From Arthrinium phaeospermum (taxonomy: Eukaryota; Ascomycota; Sordariomycetes; Amphisphaeriales; Apiosporaceae), in assembly GCA_006503535.1 (NCBI GenBank), contig QYRS01000003.1:4154001-4218000 (forward strand): 64,000 nt of DNA, read 5' to 3'. The position numbers and the translations under genes were made by a program. Below are positions 11,845-23,147 of the stretch, piece after piece; position 1 is the first letter of the stretch, and every line of letters begins with the position of its first letter. The notes under the pieces were generated by a model. It was not told the origin of the DNA. It made no database searches and was given only the letters and a program-made list of their open reading frames with translations.

Positions 11845-12687
11845 GCGTTTTGCTTGAACATTTGCCGTATCGTCTTTCTGATTCAAGGGTTTGATACGAG
11901 GAGTCTGATTTCTACATTGCGTCGGCGTTTCTTGGCTTGGCGAGGGTTTTCACTCTACTCTGCAGGGCAAATATGGCCTTGGGTACCAGATTTTCTACAC
12001 TTATGATTTGTAATTACGAACTTGATGAGAGCGAGAGAGATGCAGTTTCAACCCCAAATTAGTGACATTTCATATTCACACCTTGGCGTAAGTGGGAGAT
12101 TGCTGAACAGATGTGACGTTTTTCCGACATACTCAATTGTAATCGCGAGATTTCCATAAATCAACTGGCAATTGTATTGCTATATCCAGTGCCCATACTA
12201 CAAGAGTCATTATGAACAAAGTATTCTGGGCTATGCTATGACGCGCGCCAAGTATGTTCTACAAAGTTTTACTACCTCCTTCTATTGCGCCGCCGCCCAC
12301 ACACAACATATACCATCAGGTATCACCAATCCAGGCCGATCAAACTCGAGGATATCTTTAGAAATTGAAAATGTTGGCTGGAGAAGAGGAAGAACCAGAA
12401 CCCAAGACCAACAAAAGAAAACGCCGTCTAATGCAAGAGAAGAAAGGAAAATGCAATGTGCCGTAAACTCGTATATGTCTTGAAGCAGAAAGAAGATGGA
12501 AATTGGAAATGAGTTGAAAAAGTGATGTGTAGAAAATGTCGTGACGTTGGCTTTTGTTCAATGTTATTCATGCGAACAGGGGCCTGCGGGAGATCGTCTA
12601 TATCTCTCCACTTTTCTCCGCCTTGTAAGTCGCCGCCCCCTGAAATCGTTCGTCGGTGTGATGAAGTATGTATCTCTTTCTTTCATT
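11845..12687. other. convergent 3' region, WLM/LicD genes
   Basis: About 840 nt of AT-rich sequence between two convergent stop codons. No gene, tRNA or repeat was identified. Confidence 0.45.
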
Positions 12688-13653
12688 CTACGCCATGACG
12701 GCGTCCCCCTCGGCCTCGACCGGAATCTTGACCCACTGCTTGCGCGCCGGCTGCCACTGGTGCCCCTGCCAGAGCGTGCCCGTCATGCTCTTGGCGCCGT
12801 ACTCGCCGCGCAGGATGGGGTCGAAGCCGTAGGGCACGCTGGCCGGCACCCCTTCGAACTCGCTGCGCCGCAGCGGCCACAGGTCCGTGGTGGGGTAGTG
12901 GTGGTAGTTCTTGCAGCTCCAGATCCCGGGCGCCGGGCCCAGGCTGTCGGCGAAGCGCTGCTCCAGGAGGGCCGTGATGTCGATGAACATGCCGTTCTGA
13001 GTGTCGATCCAGCGGGCGTCGATGACGTTGCGGCCGTCCTGGCGGCTGGGCTCGGCGTAGTAGGGGTTGATGTCGAGGAGGTACTGGTTGGTTATGAGTT
13101 GGGTGGTGGTGTTGGTGTTCTTCGAGTCAGTAGTGACAGTGGAAGTGGTGGTGTTGTCTTGGTAGGTGTAGGTGTGCAGGGTGCGGTTGAAGTGCTTGCC
13201 GAGGTAGTGCAGGGTCGTCATGGTGACCTGGACGTCGAGGTCGTAGTCCCAGGGCATGATCTGGCCGTTCCACCACCAGCCCAGCAGGGTGCCGTGGGCG
13301 AGCCAGGTCTCGGCGTGCAGCTCCTTCATGGTCGTCAGGTAGGACCGGATCAGGTGCCGGAGCACGGCGCGGTGCTCCTCGTAGGGGACCTGCCCCTGGA
13401 AGAAGCGGGCGTCGTAGTGGCCCAGCTCCAGGCCGCCGCCGGGCTCGTGGAAGTACTTGGTCGTGTTGACCCGCTGTTGGTGCAGTGGTTGTTGTTGTTG
13501 CTGCTGCTGGTCTTGAGTCTGTATCTGCTGTTGATTTTGTATGTTGTTGTTGGTCTTGTTACGGCTTTCGGGATGTCGGCTGGGGGCGGCGCCGACGACC
13601 GAGACGGTGCTGGCGGCGACGACGCCCAGGAGGAGTTGCTTGAGGATGTGCAT
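12688..13653 (-). CDS. secreted LicD-family protein
   Basis: Intronless, 321 aa from the chosen ATG at 13653. That start gives a clean signal peptide (MHILKQLLLGVVAASTVSVVGA); an in-frame ATG 15 codons upstream would bury it. Residues 30-60 are Gln/Asn-rich (polyQ). The LicD signature follows at about 118-140: LAHGTLLGWWWNG, then MPWDYDLDV with the Asp cluster D136/D138/D140. LicD proteins are nucleotidyltransferase-fold enzymes that transfer phospho-sugar or phosphocholine groups; the fungal relative Mnn4 promotes mannosylphosphorylation. The signal peptide and several Asn-X-Thr sites place this one in the secretory pathway. Its substrate is unknown. Confidence 0.85.
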   Translation of the reverse strand: MHILKQLLLGVVAASTVSVVGAAPSRHPESRNKTNNNIQNQQQIQTQDQQQQQQQPLHQQRVNTTKYFHEPGGGLELGHYDARFFQGQVPYEEHRAVLRHLIRSYLTTMKELHAETWLAHGTLLGWWWNGQIMPWDYDLDVQVTMTTLHYLGKHFNRTLHTYTYQDNTTTSTVTTDSKNTNTTTQLITNQYLLDINPYYAEPSRQDGRNVIDARWIDTQNGMFIDITALLEQRFADSLGPAPGIWSCKNYHHYPTTDLWPLRRSEFEGVPASVPYGFDPILRGEYGAKSMTGTLWQGHQWQPARKQWVKIPVEAEGDAVMA

Positions 13654-16148
13654 GGTGGATGAGGTGTAGTTTAGCGTGAATGTAGACCGATGTGCCAAGT
13701 ATCCGTTCTGTGGTCTTCAGATGCCGAAAGACGTTCAGCTAGTTTAGGAAAACAACCTGGATGGCGATGATGTTGATGGTATATCTGGCACAGGAAAAAA
13801 ATTATTCTTCTTTGATACCACGACCAGGCGTTCTTAGAAGAGGCGAGATGGACTTCGTCTGAAGCAATAACAAGGATCGGCCCTCTTCCCGGTGCACTAG
13901 ACTTTCTTTCGAGGCGAAGGACAGCTTCAGAGTTTCGGGATACGGTTCGGGGGCGGGTGTACCCAACAAAGAAACGGACCAGGTATGCTTCGGATGAATC
14001 AGCGTACGGTAGAGTCGACCTTGTCCCTGTCTGCCTGTCTGCGAAGTCGATGAGAACATCCCAGGAAGTACGGCAAAGACAGGATGATCGGCAACGATAT
14101 AAGACTCCCAAGGATAAGACTCCTTTGCTACCTACCTGCCGGGCCCCTCAAGCCTCCCCCATCGTCGTAATCGCCTCGGCCGTGGGCGACGCCATCCTAT
14201 CCTACACCCAGCAGACCACGCAACACCTTCTGACGGAAGCCAGCTTGCGCGAGAAGGGCCATCATTAAAGGGATATGACCATGACCGGCAACCGGCACAG
14301 ACTCTCCCTCATGGTGCCGTACGCCTCACGACTCTAGCGCCAAGCCCGGGCTTATACGTCCTCATTGCTTGTTCCCAGTCGACTGGACCGCACTATGGTA
14401 TTCTGGATTCCAGGCTAGGACGTTAGGTTGGCCGATATATTTAGCATTTTGGCTGTTTAACTTGACGGTGGACGGTGGACGAATACGTCAGCAAGCTTAG
14501 GATGGCGTCCAAGGAGGGAGCGGTGGGAAGAGTCCGTCCGATATTATGGATTCCTACAACAATGAAAGAAAAAGCGTTGAGCAGTAGCACCGGTTATTGA
14601 TTGATGATATGGGAAAGAGCTCGCGTGAGGTCTGTCTCGATATTGGACGTGCATCCTGTCGGACGCAATCAACTCTACATTCAGTGACTCTTGTGTTTCA
14701 GTTGTCAATGTCAACAAACTGTCGACTCGGCATAGACTTTTTGGGGATGCTTCTGACGTTGGAAGGAAGTGGCATAAATCTTATTGCTGCAGCATGCTCC
14801 ATCCGCCTGGCGAACCCATCCCTTCCTTTCCCTCCCAATGGCTACTACTTCTTGACTGTTGGCAGCCGATATAGGTAAATTCAATCAAGAGGTATCTATC
14901 ACCCACTCGAGTCTTTCGCAGGTCGAGAACTTGCAACTGCCCACCTACATAGTGGCTATCCTGCAAGGTTCCCACAACCGGCTACCCGGCATGCTGGAAA
15001 CCAATGATCACGTTGCGTAGTGGCAGACTAAGAACAGCCCCATCGAACACCGGATGCAAGCAAGTCTGACAAGCGAAAGAAGACATACTGGGACTCCTTG
15101 GCATTTCCCCAGACAATTCGGGTGTCTCCCGTCTTGGCAGTCTTGGCATCCATGCAGATTTCTGGATCGGCGGATCCTATCAGTCTTGAATTGATTCCTA
15201 TATCAGATTGCCTTTTTGAGAGTGCGCATGCAAGGGACAAACAGCCGGGTACAGCGTTCAGCTGCGAGGAAAGGAGGAAAGCCTGGGCCCAAAGTTCGAG
15301 ACATCACCCGTTCGCCCACATAATTCCGCAGCAACTAAGACACCGTTTATTTGTCCGCGCGGCCTGCCAGAGAGAAGAGTCGCCAGCAGGAAGAAGACCG
15401 AAAAGACCGAGAAAGAGCGAGGGAGACAGAGAAAGAAAAGTAAATAGCCCTTTGGGAAGAGCGCTGACGACGGCAATTAGGATGCACCTCGGCCTCCCGC
15501 TAGATGGGCCTTTGGCGTGCGCTAAAAGGCTTGGATGTTGTTTTCAGGAACCCTAGAGGTGTGTGGTCGCCTGACCCTTGGGGAGAAGGGGAAGGAAGGA
15601 AGTCGCTGCGATGTGACGACAACAACATGAACGCACGGTGGCATGCTCTCCTACAAATGGGCGACGCGGCCTGTCGACGTTGTCCCTCAACGCCCTCCCA
15701 GCTGAGGGGCGCACTGAGGTCGTCTTGGTTGTTCACGTTGTAGGTGGCTCCAGGAACGAAGACTCCCGACGACGGACCAAACAGAAGCCGATAGAGTTCA
15801 GTAGGTGTCGGCAGTGGCTTCCCGACCTGGATTCACTCATTGCATGCCAGTACATACCTACTTCGCATGCCCTCTTCACACAATGCGCAATCTGGTTACT
15901 ACATTTAGTTCATGTCGGCTCAACGGCCATCGAAAACATCGAACAGCTCAAAATAAGTAGCAGTCGCTTTTTACGCTTTAATGAAAGACATTTTCGAAAT
16001 TCGTCAATCGCAAGTCGCTCTCCGAAGCAAGAGTAACGATCTCAAATCCAGACTCCTGTGTTGACGAACCATCATCATCTCGGTACATATCCAAGCTTTC
16101 CACCCAACCCCTCGAACCCCTTTTCTGACTTGTTTCGTTTATGGCTAT
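13654..16148. other. 2.5-kb intergenic region
   Basis: Lies between the LicD start codon and the FMO stop codon. A GC-rich patch at about 14130-14265 reads as a short plausible frame (ending ASLREKGHH), but it has no start, splice partner or recognised homology. Nothing else was supported. Confidence 0.45.
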
Positions 16149-18251
16149 CTATTTTTCCTTGCACTTGTCCAGCATCTCCCGTTGGTAGCCCTTGAAGTAT
16201 TCGTACTGAGTTATCGTTAGCAAGTTGAGCCCGAGTGCACGATATGCAATTTGGAGTAGTTGTGTCAATACTTACGCTCTGTTTCAACGTATCCCTCGCC
16301 TCGGGCCAGGCCTTCCGCCCGCACCCGGGCACGCCGTCCGGGTTGGTGTCGAAGATGCGGTAGGCGTAGTTGTTCATGGGCCCGCGGGCGAGCCAGGTCC
16401 AGAGCTCAAAGTCCTGCCACCAGAGCCGCCAGCCCCGGCCCGACAGGGCGTGGTCGAGGTGCTCGTACAGGCCCGTGCCGGCGGCCCCGTGCAGGAACCG
16501 GTAGAAGGGGTGCGCCTGCACGTAGCCCGACCGCATCCCGTGCTCCTTCTTCCACTCGCGCCGCCACCAGGCGTGGTACTGGTCCACCTGCGCGTCCATC
16601 GCGGCCCGGCTCGGCAGCAGCGCCGGCGCGCGGTAATTTTTACTGACGGCGGCGGCTGATTTAGCGTCCAACAGCCCCGTGGCCTTGGCCGTCTCGGCGG
16701 ACCAGACCTGGGCCAGGGCCATGGAGGCGAGCTCGGAGATGCTCCAGGACCCTTCCTGCGGGGCCATCCAACTCACGAAGGCGATCGAATCGGCACGGCG
16801 AGGGGGGAACATCATCTGGTACAGCCGGGGCAGGTGGGGCGGCCCCTTGGGACTGGAGCGAGCCTCGTCCTTGGACCGCTGCCTGGCGAGCTCCTCGGTA
16901 GTCTGCAGCGGCAGCCCACACGCCCCGTTCATCTCGAGCTCGGGCAGGATGTCGAAGTCGTGGGTGTAGCCGGTGCAGAAGATGACGACGTCGACGTCGA
17001 CGACGGCGCCGTCGGCCAGCCGGACCCGCGACTCGCCCACGAAGTCCTGGAAGCCGCGCACGGGCGTCACGTCGCCCCGGCGCAGCGCGGGCACGAACTC
17101 GTCCTGGACGATGGGGTGGACGAACTCGAGGCTCGCGCACGGCAGGATGTGCCAGTCCTCGCGCATGCGGCGCTCGGTGCGCTTCCGTCGTTCCTCGATC
17201 GAGTCGCCCTTGCTCTCGACGGGCTCGGAGCGCGCGGCGTCGCGGACCATCTGGGCGTTCATGGCGCGGTTGGCAAAGGGCCACGTGAGCCAGGGCACGG
17301 CGTAGTCGAGGAAGTACTTCAGGCGCAGGCTGGGCCACGAGAAGCCCGTGTCGAAGGGGACGCCGGCCTCGCCCTGCCGCGAGAAGGCGGCGCGCCCGCG
17401 CCGGTAGGACTGGTACACCTTGGCGGCGTGCCGGGACAGCTTGACGGCGGCCTCGCAGGCCGTGTTGCCGTTGCCCACCACCAGCACCCGCTTGCCCTTG
17501 TAGTCCTCCTCGCTGCGGTAGGCCTGGGCGTGCATCACCTGGCCGGCGAACTTGGCCCGGTTGGGCATGGCCGGCAGGCTGGGGACGCTCTCGCAGCCGT
17601 GGCAGAAGGCGACCTTGTCGAAGGTCAGGATGCTGTCGCCGTTGGCGTCGGTGATGTAGATGTCCCACGCCGTGTCGGCCTTGTTCCGGACCACCTTGTG
17701 CACCGTGGTGCCGAAGCGCACGTGTTGGTTCAGGCCAAAGTGCGAAGCGTATCCCTCAAAGTACTTGGCAGCTTTGGCGCTGGTCAGGAAATCGGGGCCG
17801 TCTTTAAGGTCTGGTTAGTCATGACTTCGTGGTCTAGGGTCTGGATAGAATCTTTGTTTCTTACCTCGGGGCAACGGGTAGTCGCTGAAGCCGGTCTATG
17901 TCCCGTTGGTTAGTTTGGACCACAGCTAGGGAACGACTCTGATGGATTGTACATACAATGAACTTGCTGATATTGGTGACGGTTCCATCCAGTACGGACG
18001 TGAATGTTTCATTGCTGCTGGTGGACCACAGCCCGCCGATGTGGTTCCGCCTCTCGAGACCGACGGCGTTGAAGCCCTCCTCTCGCAGACACTTCAGCGT
18101 CGTCATACCGGCCGGGCCTGTATGTGTTGGACAAGTATCACAGTTACTAAGAGGCCCAATGTTGGTTAAGGGGGCAGGCTGGTGACATACCTGTGCCGAT
18201 GACGGCAACGCTGACGTTCTCCATACTGTTTTCAGGGGCTGCCTTGTTCAT
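16149..18251 (-). CDS. flavin-containing monooxygenase
   Basis: FAD- and NADPH-dependent monooxygenase that would oxygenate a nucleophilic N, S or carbonyl substrate. Five exons (18191-18251, 17957-18117, 17865-17895, 16276-17801, 16149-16205) give 611 aa; introns are 61-73 nt, all GT-AG. The FAD dinucleotide motif GTGPAG (residues 19-24) is split by intron 1. The FMO signature FxGxxxHxxxY is present as FAGQVMHAQAY, followed by the second Rossmann motif VVGNGNTACEAA. FCTGYTHDFDILPE matches the conserved C-TGY block. The short last exon encodes an amphipathic Lys-rich tail. The substrate cannot be told, and there is no clustered biosynthetic core gene beside it. Confidence 0.9.
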
Positions 18252-18791
18252 AGCGCTTGTGTGATAGACGGTTGTGTTTGCTTGGAGTCCAAATATCCTT
18301 CTGACAAGAGCAGTGCAGCGTCGTCGAATGTTTATATAACCATGTCGGGGAGCTTGTGTCAAGCTGTGACGTTCATCTCGTCACGGCCGATTTGCCCCGT
18401 CTTGCTAATAGCCCTCGCCGATGACACCATTTTGCTTACGCTGACACTCTTGTCTAGACGATTTGCAAATACCTCATACGATATAGGGTCGCATTGCGTT
18501 CTCACATCTTGCCTCTGAGACTCTGCTTGCCGTTTACGCTGGTCCCCCGGATTGCACCAGGGAATCCCTACACCGACACTATTTTGGCTTTTGGCGATGT
18601 GATCGAGGATGAGCCGTCATGGTCTCTGCCTTGCAGCCAGCGTAGCAGTCGAATAGTCCTTGACTAAGACCTAACCAAGATCCCCGTACGTGGGCACATG
18701 CATACAAAGGTTGCACTCGGACTGGCTCTTGGGCCTGGATCTTGTAAGCCTTGTTGATCGCTGATCGTGTATACTTTGGGCAACAGCTGAA

Positions 18792-18812
18792 CAGCAGCAG
18801 CAGCAGCAGCAG
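18792..18812. repeat. (CAG)7 microsatellite
   Basis: Seven uninterrupted CAG units in the intergenic region upstream of the FMO gene. Confidence 0.95.
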
Positions 18813-20404
18813 TAGAGTATACTTGCTGGTTAGACAGTGCCTGCTTAATTCCGATATTACAATCTTCTCATGATAGTTGCAGTATGCGCTGTACCGAAAA
18901 CTGAGATACTTTTTGACATTGGTCTCAGACGCAACGTCCTCTTTTCCCTCGTTTTCTATGATATAGATACGCCGTGGAACGGCGAGACGGCGCGAGACAA
19001 AGACACCCGTTTCGTTATTAGGTGCTGACTATGGCCCCGCTGGCATGCAGGTGAAGAAATTCAGCACACCATTTGATCATGGAAATTCGTAATCCAGATG
19101 TTATCTACTGTGTAAGAAACCCATCTGTGTCTTGGGTAACATGCTCCTGACAAAAACCCCCCTTAGCGACGTCATTATGGGAGCACTCTCTGTAGCATGG
19201 AGCTTTACACAGCATGTATTTGCGAGAGCCGAGACACGTTTTTGGCAGCAAAGCGGGCATAGGCGGGAATGGACGTCAGCATAAGCGTCAGCGCCGGCGG
19301 CATACATACGGGCGCGGCATCAAGGTGCGTCCCCATAAGTGGAATAGGGGGGAGGGCCGTCACGGGACTGCTGCAGGGATCAAGGGTCGGCGGTGTGATT
19401 GAGGCTCTTAGAAAATTAGGCTGTTTTCCTGCTGCATGCCTAGCAATCACGTGCGCGGATCCTATTCGGCGGTGATCGACACCCCCCCTTAAGCAAACTC
19501 CTGCCGCGTGAGACGGCGCCAATGGCGTGCCAAGGGCCAAGGGTAAGCCGTATACTGATCCTTTCCCAAAGCTGCAATTCCATGACACATATATACTACA
19601 CACGCATTCGTCGTGTATCTCCTGAAGAATTCCTCTGCAGCGTATTTTCATGCGGACCTCCCAACTGTCAACTAACGGGCCTGCATGCAATGTACGTTTA
19701 GGGTTCGTCCCTCACTCGACTTGGGGATAATATGACGCCAAGCCGCCCGCGGGCAATTGGCCGTTATTGCCAGACCACACCCCTTTGACACCCGGTCCGT
19801 CCCTCCCCCTTTACTCTAAACTCCGGCTCATGTAATGGCAAAATTCTCCGCATCAATCATACATGGTCGGATGCTGGCGGTCAATGCCCCGCGTGCGCAA
19901 GGGCTGACTCACACGGGCAGCTGTCAAAATAGAGTACCGGCATCAACCACCTCTTCTGCAGGTCGCCAATTCGCAATGCTGCTCCCCGCACGATGCCTGT
20001 GCCCAGGTGACCAATGATCGCCGGCCTCGAGCGAGAAGCGAAGCAGGGTCTGTGGGTACATGTATTCGAAGAACATTCTACGCCCAGACCCTAGACCAGA
20101 ATATCCCGGGTCCGTATTGTACGCGGTGCCTGTTGAAGGGTAGCACTTTTCTATGGGATACTAAAATTGGGATGCCGGTCTCCTTCTTTCTCGTGTAAGC
20201 TGGTGCGCGAGGAAGTGGGCAAATGTGTTGGGATACGCGCCTTTGCTGACCTTGGCGGCCTGGTTGGTTAACATCACAGCACGCCCCTGGCCCCTGCTCC
20301 TATATTCTTGGACTCGTTCGTTGCTTGTTGTTGACGACAACGCATTTCTTTTTGGGATCGAACGATGCTCTTGCTCAGGCAGAAGGCAAAATACAGTACA
20401 GGTT

Positions 20405-20848
20405 TTACTTACTCCTCCCCACGAGTATGTACACCTTACGCCCTTTGCCACCCACAGGCATAAGCACTTGTGTTTGGGAATGGCCTTCGGTCAACGGGGA
20501 GATGACGTGATCATTTGCTTTCAGGTAAGTGACGTGGGGAAAGGTCTCCATGTTTCCATATAGGGAAAAATACACCTCGACGCCGGCCGCGTTGCGGTGT
20601 AGCACGGCCTCGACGAAGGACCAATGCCAGCCGTGCCATGAGTATGATGCAATATAGGGACTGCCCAAGTTGGGAATGGATCTGCGTTTCCTCGGTATAC
20701 CGCCGTCCAGCGATTTCCGAGACCGCCCCATGGCTGACGGTACGGTGCAGCTCTCGCGGAATATTAAGGAGCTGCTGGCTGACCACCATCTCCTGTCCCG
20801 CTCACGGTTCAAAATGCTTGGGGCTCGATGGAAGGTTCTACTAGCCAA
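20405..20848 (-). pseudogene. possible coding relic
   Basis: The downstream half of this minus-strand frame reads like protein (SYSWHGWHWSFVEAVLHRN, then VEVYFSLYGNMETFPHVTYL) and runs into a perfect GTAAGT donor at about 20412. No convincing upstream exon, start codon or downstream exon could be joined. I do not recognise the family. It may be a decayed gene, a single exon of a divergent gene, or chance. Confidence 0.2.
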
Positions 20849-21236
20849 TAAGGCCGCTGTTGTGTGCGGTCCGTACGAGGTTTTCCTGGAAAAACTGCCA
20901 GGCTAGGGGCTGTCTGCATCATCTACCTCGGGGAGACCAACAGACTCGAAATCCGGGGTGGACTCGCCTGCTCACCGATGAACTTTATGCGGTGAGATTG
21001 TTTTCCTTCGTGAATCGTTGGCAGCAGCAGGGGTTGGCGCTGAGTAACTGAAGACGGGACATCAGGGCTCTCAAGTGTGCTGGCCCCCGGAATCGAGTGT
21101 ATGCGATACAGGAGATGATTATCTGCGCTAAAAGAGGTTGAAATTGGGGTTGGTGTTGGAACAGAGTAATACACGAAATTGGCAGACCAGGCTTGCAACG
21201 GGTTTGAAGCGCATTCATTATCTGATCCTTCTATTC

Positions 21237-21255
21237 CATCTCATCTCATCTCATC
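21237..21255. repeat. (CATCT)n microsatellite
   Basis: Nearly four tandem CATCT units. Confidence 0.9.
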
Positions 21256-21607
21256 GTATGGCAACCTCGCCTAGCGCGGCGACCATTTCTCTGAGACCCA
21301 GTGCTTATTCCACATCATTCTAGTGCCTCACAGGCAAAACATCCATGGTTATCCCAGAAGTTGCGTTGGTCCGATGTGCGAGAGCACTAGGCAGCAACTG
21401 AACAGGTTACGGCCTTAGAATGCGTTTCTGTCTTGTCGGTAACCCCTATAACATCGCCCGTCATAAACACCACGACTTCCGCTTCTCTCCCGAATTTTCT
21501 GTGCGTATCCGGCGCAACCACCAAGGAAAGTTGGAGTGTAGCGTGCTGTGGACCGAGGTTTACAGCCGCCCCTTATTAAAACTTGCGTAGACTATGAAGC
21601 CATTCCC

Positions 21608-22639
21608 CTACTTTACATCATTAACAACCCAGCGTCGCAGTCGTCGTAGAATGGTACTCAACTTGTCAGCCCGCATCCCCCTCTCCTCATCCCGCCTCTC
21701 CACCGCAAACGCCGCCGCCCGCTCCAGCACGGCGCCCAGCTCCTCGGCCACGCTCAGAAAGGGCGAGTGGCCGGCCCGGAGGCTGGCGGTAAACGAGTCG
21801 GCCGGGAACTGGCTCTGCATGGCCTGCTGCGCCACGAGCGGGATGGCCTGGTCCTCTTCGGCAAACACGTAGCCCATCTCGAAGCCATTGTCCCACGGCG
21901 CGAAGGTGGACTTATCCTCCATGGCCTTGAGGCTATGCGGCTGGAGGCGGGCCGCGACCTCGGCCGCGAGGGAGGGCTCGACGTCGGCGTAGAAGATGCG
22001 GAGGGGGTCGAGGGGGGTGATGATGTCGCCCTGAGAGGCAATCATTAGTTTTAGTGCTCGCCTAACCTACACACGTCGCGACGCCTTTTGTTTTCTCTTT
22101 TGCCTTTTTCATTCGTTGCATCCGATGGAATCAAGGTGGGAGGAAGTAGCAAATGAAAACTGAATTACCTGAACATTCCACCACGGCGGATACGCCTTCC
22201 CCGGGAGGTTGTCCCGCAGACTAGTCCCCACAGGCACAGCAAACGCCGCCAAATGCAGCACCATCAGCACCCCGCCCCTCTCCCCCCTGCGAGCCCTCTC
22301 CGCGACGCCCAGCCCCCGCACGGCGCCGGCGGCCGGGATGCCGCCGTACGAGTGGGCCACGACCACGACCTCCTCCTCGCCCGCGCCGCCGCCGAGGATG
22401 CGGGCCTCGAGGCCGGCGCGGATAGCGGCCACGTCCTCCGCGAGCCCCGTTGCGGCCGGGTCCGCGGCGCCGACCGAGGCCAGCTCGACGTGGGCGGTGG
22501 CGTAGCCGCGGGCCGCGAGGTGGGCGCGGACGAGGTCGGAGGGCCAGGCTTGGTGCCAGGCGCCGGGGACGAAGAGGAAGACGGGGTGGGCGGGGGACCA
22601 CGCCGCTTCGGGCGTGGGTTGGCCGATTCTTGTACACAT
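21608..22639 (-). CDS. alpha/beta-hydrolase (AB_hydrolase-type esterase)
   Basis: Two exons, 22169-22639 and 21608-22030, joined in phase 0 across a 138-nt intron (GTAATT...CTCTCAG), give 297 aa. The oxyanion-hole motif FVPGAWH lies at about 23-29. The nucleophile elbow AHSYGG places the catalytic Ser at 97. The catalytic His is in RAGHSPFLS near the C-terminus. This is the fold of plant-type salicylate/methyl-ester esterases and of many fungal small hydrolases. A second member with the same VPGAW/HSYGG/GHSP layout lies at 58851-59630. The substrate is unknown. The start MCTRIGQ was chosen because it precedes the hydrolase core by the usual 20 residues. Confidence 0.85.
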
Positions 22640-23147
22640 TATGGCGGAGGACGAGCGATCAGGGTGTAATATGAGGCAGTGTCTGTTGGGTCTCGTAGGA
22701 TGAAGGGGAGGCTGAAGGGTATCCACTCTCTCCCCACCTGAGCTGTGTTTCGGGGCCGCTATCACTATCACGCCGAGCGGCTTGGCGCCAGTACGCTTGG
22801 GCATAATAATTACAATATCGCCATCGGACTAGTTCCGGGCACTTGTTTAGCCTCCCAACGGACCAGCACGTTGGCTCCTCAACCCCCACTTGGACAAGCG
22901 TGTGGATACATGTATTAGTCCCTAACAGGGTGGTAACTGCACACGAGAGTAGTTCTACTCATCTACGCCGCCTTTCCCATACGCTTGGGGTGCTGCATAC
23001 CCCCAATAATTGTGTATTATCCCCGGTTGTCACATGATCAACTCCTGCTGCAATCAGACCAAATTGAGTGTGGCGTTATTATATCTACGCACTGCCAATC
23101 AACTGTTTGCCTCTGCCTTGTGACTCCCTGGCAACGGCTGCCACCCC
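22640..23147. other. intergenic, hydrolase 5' / methyltransferase 3'
   Basis: About 500 nt between the hydrolase start and the stop of the tandem methyltransferase gene. No feature was recognised. Confidence 0.45.

Larger units (their letters stand above)
18252..21607. other. 3.4-kb intergenic region
   Basis: Lies between the FMO start codon and the stop codon of the hydrolase gene. It holds a CAG microsatellite, a CATCT microsatellite and one possible coding relic (20405-20848). No intact gene could be built. Confidence 0.45.

Noticed and set aside
12541..13662. 373-aa plus-strand open frame
   Set aside because: It is antisense to the LicD gene, Val/Gly/Leu-rich and without motifs; GC-rich coding DNA often leaves the opposite frame open.
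16834..17913. 359-aa plus-strand open frame
   Set aside because: Antisense to the FMO coding exon and crosses its introns; composition is that of a mirror frame.
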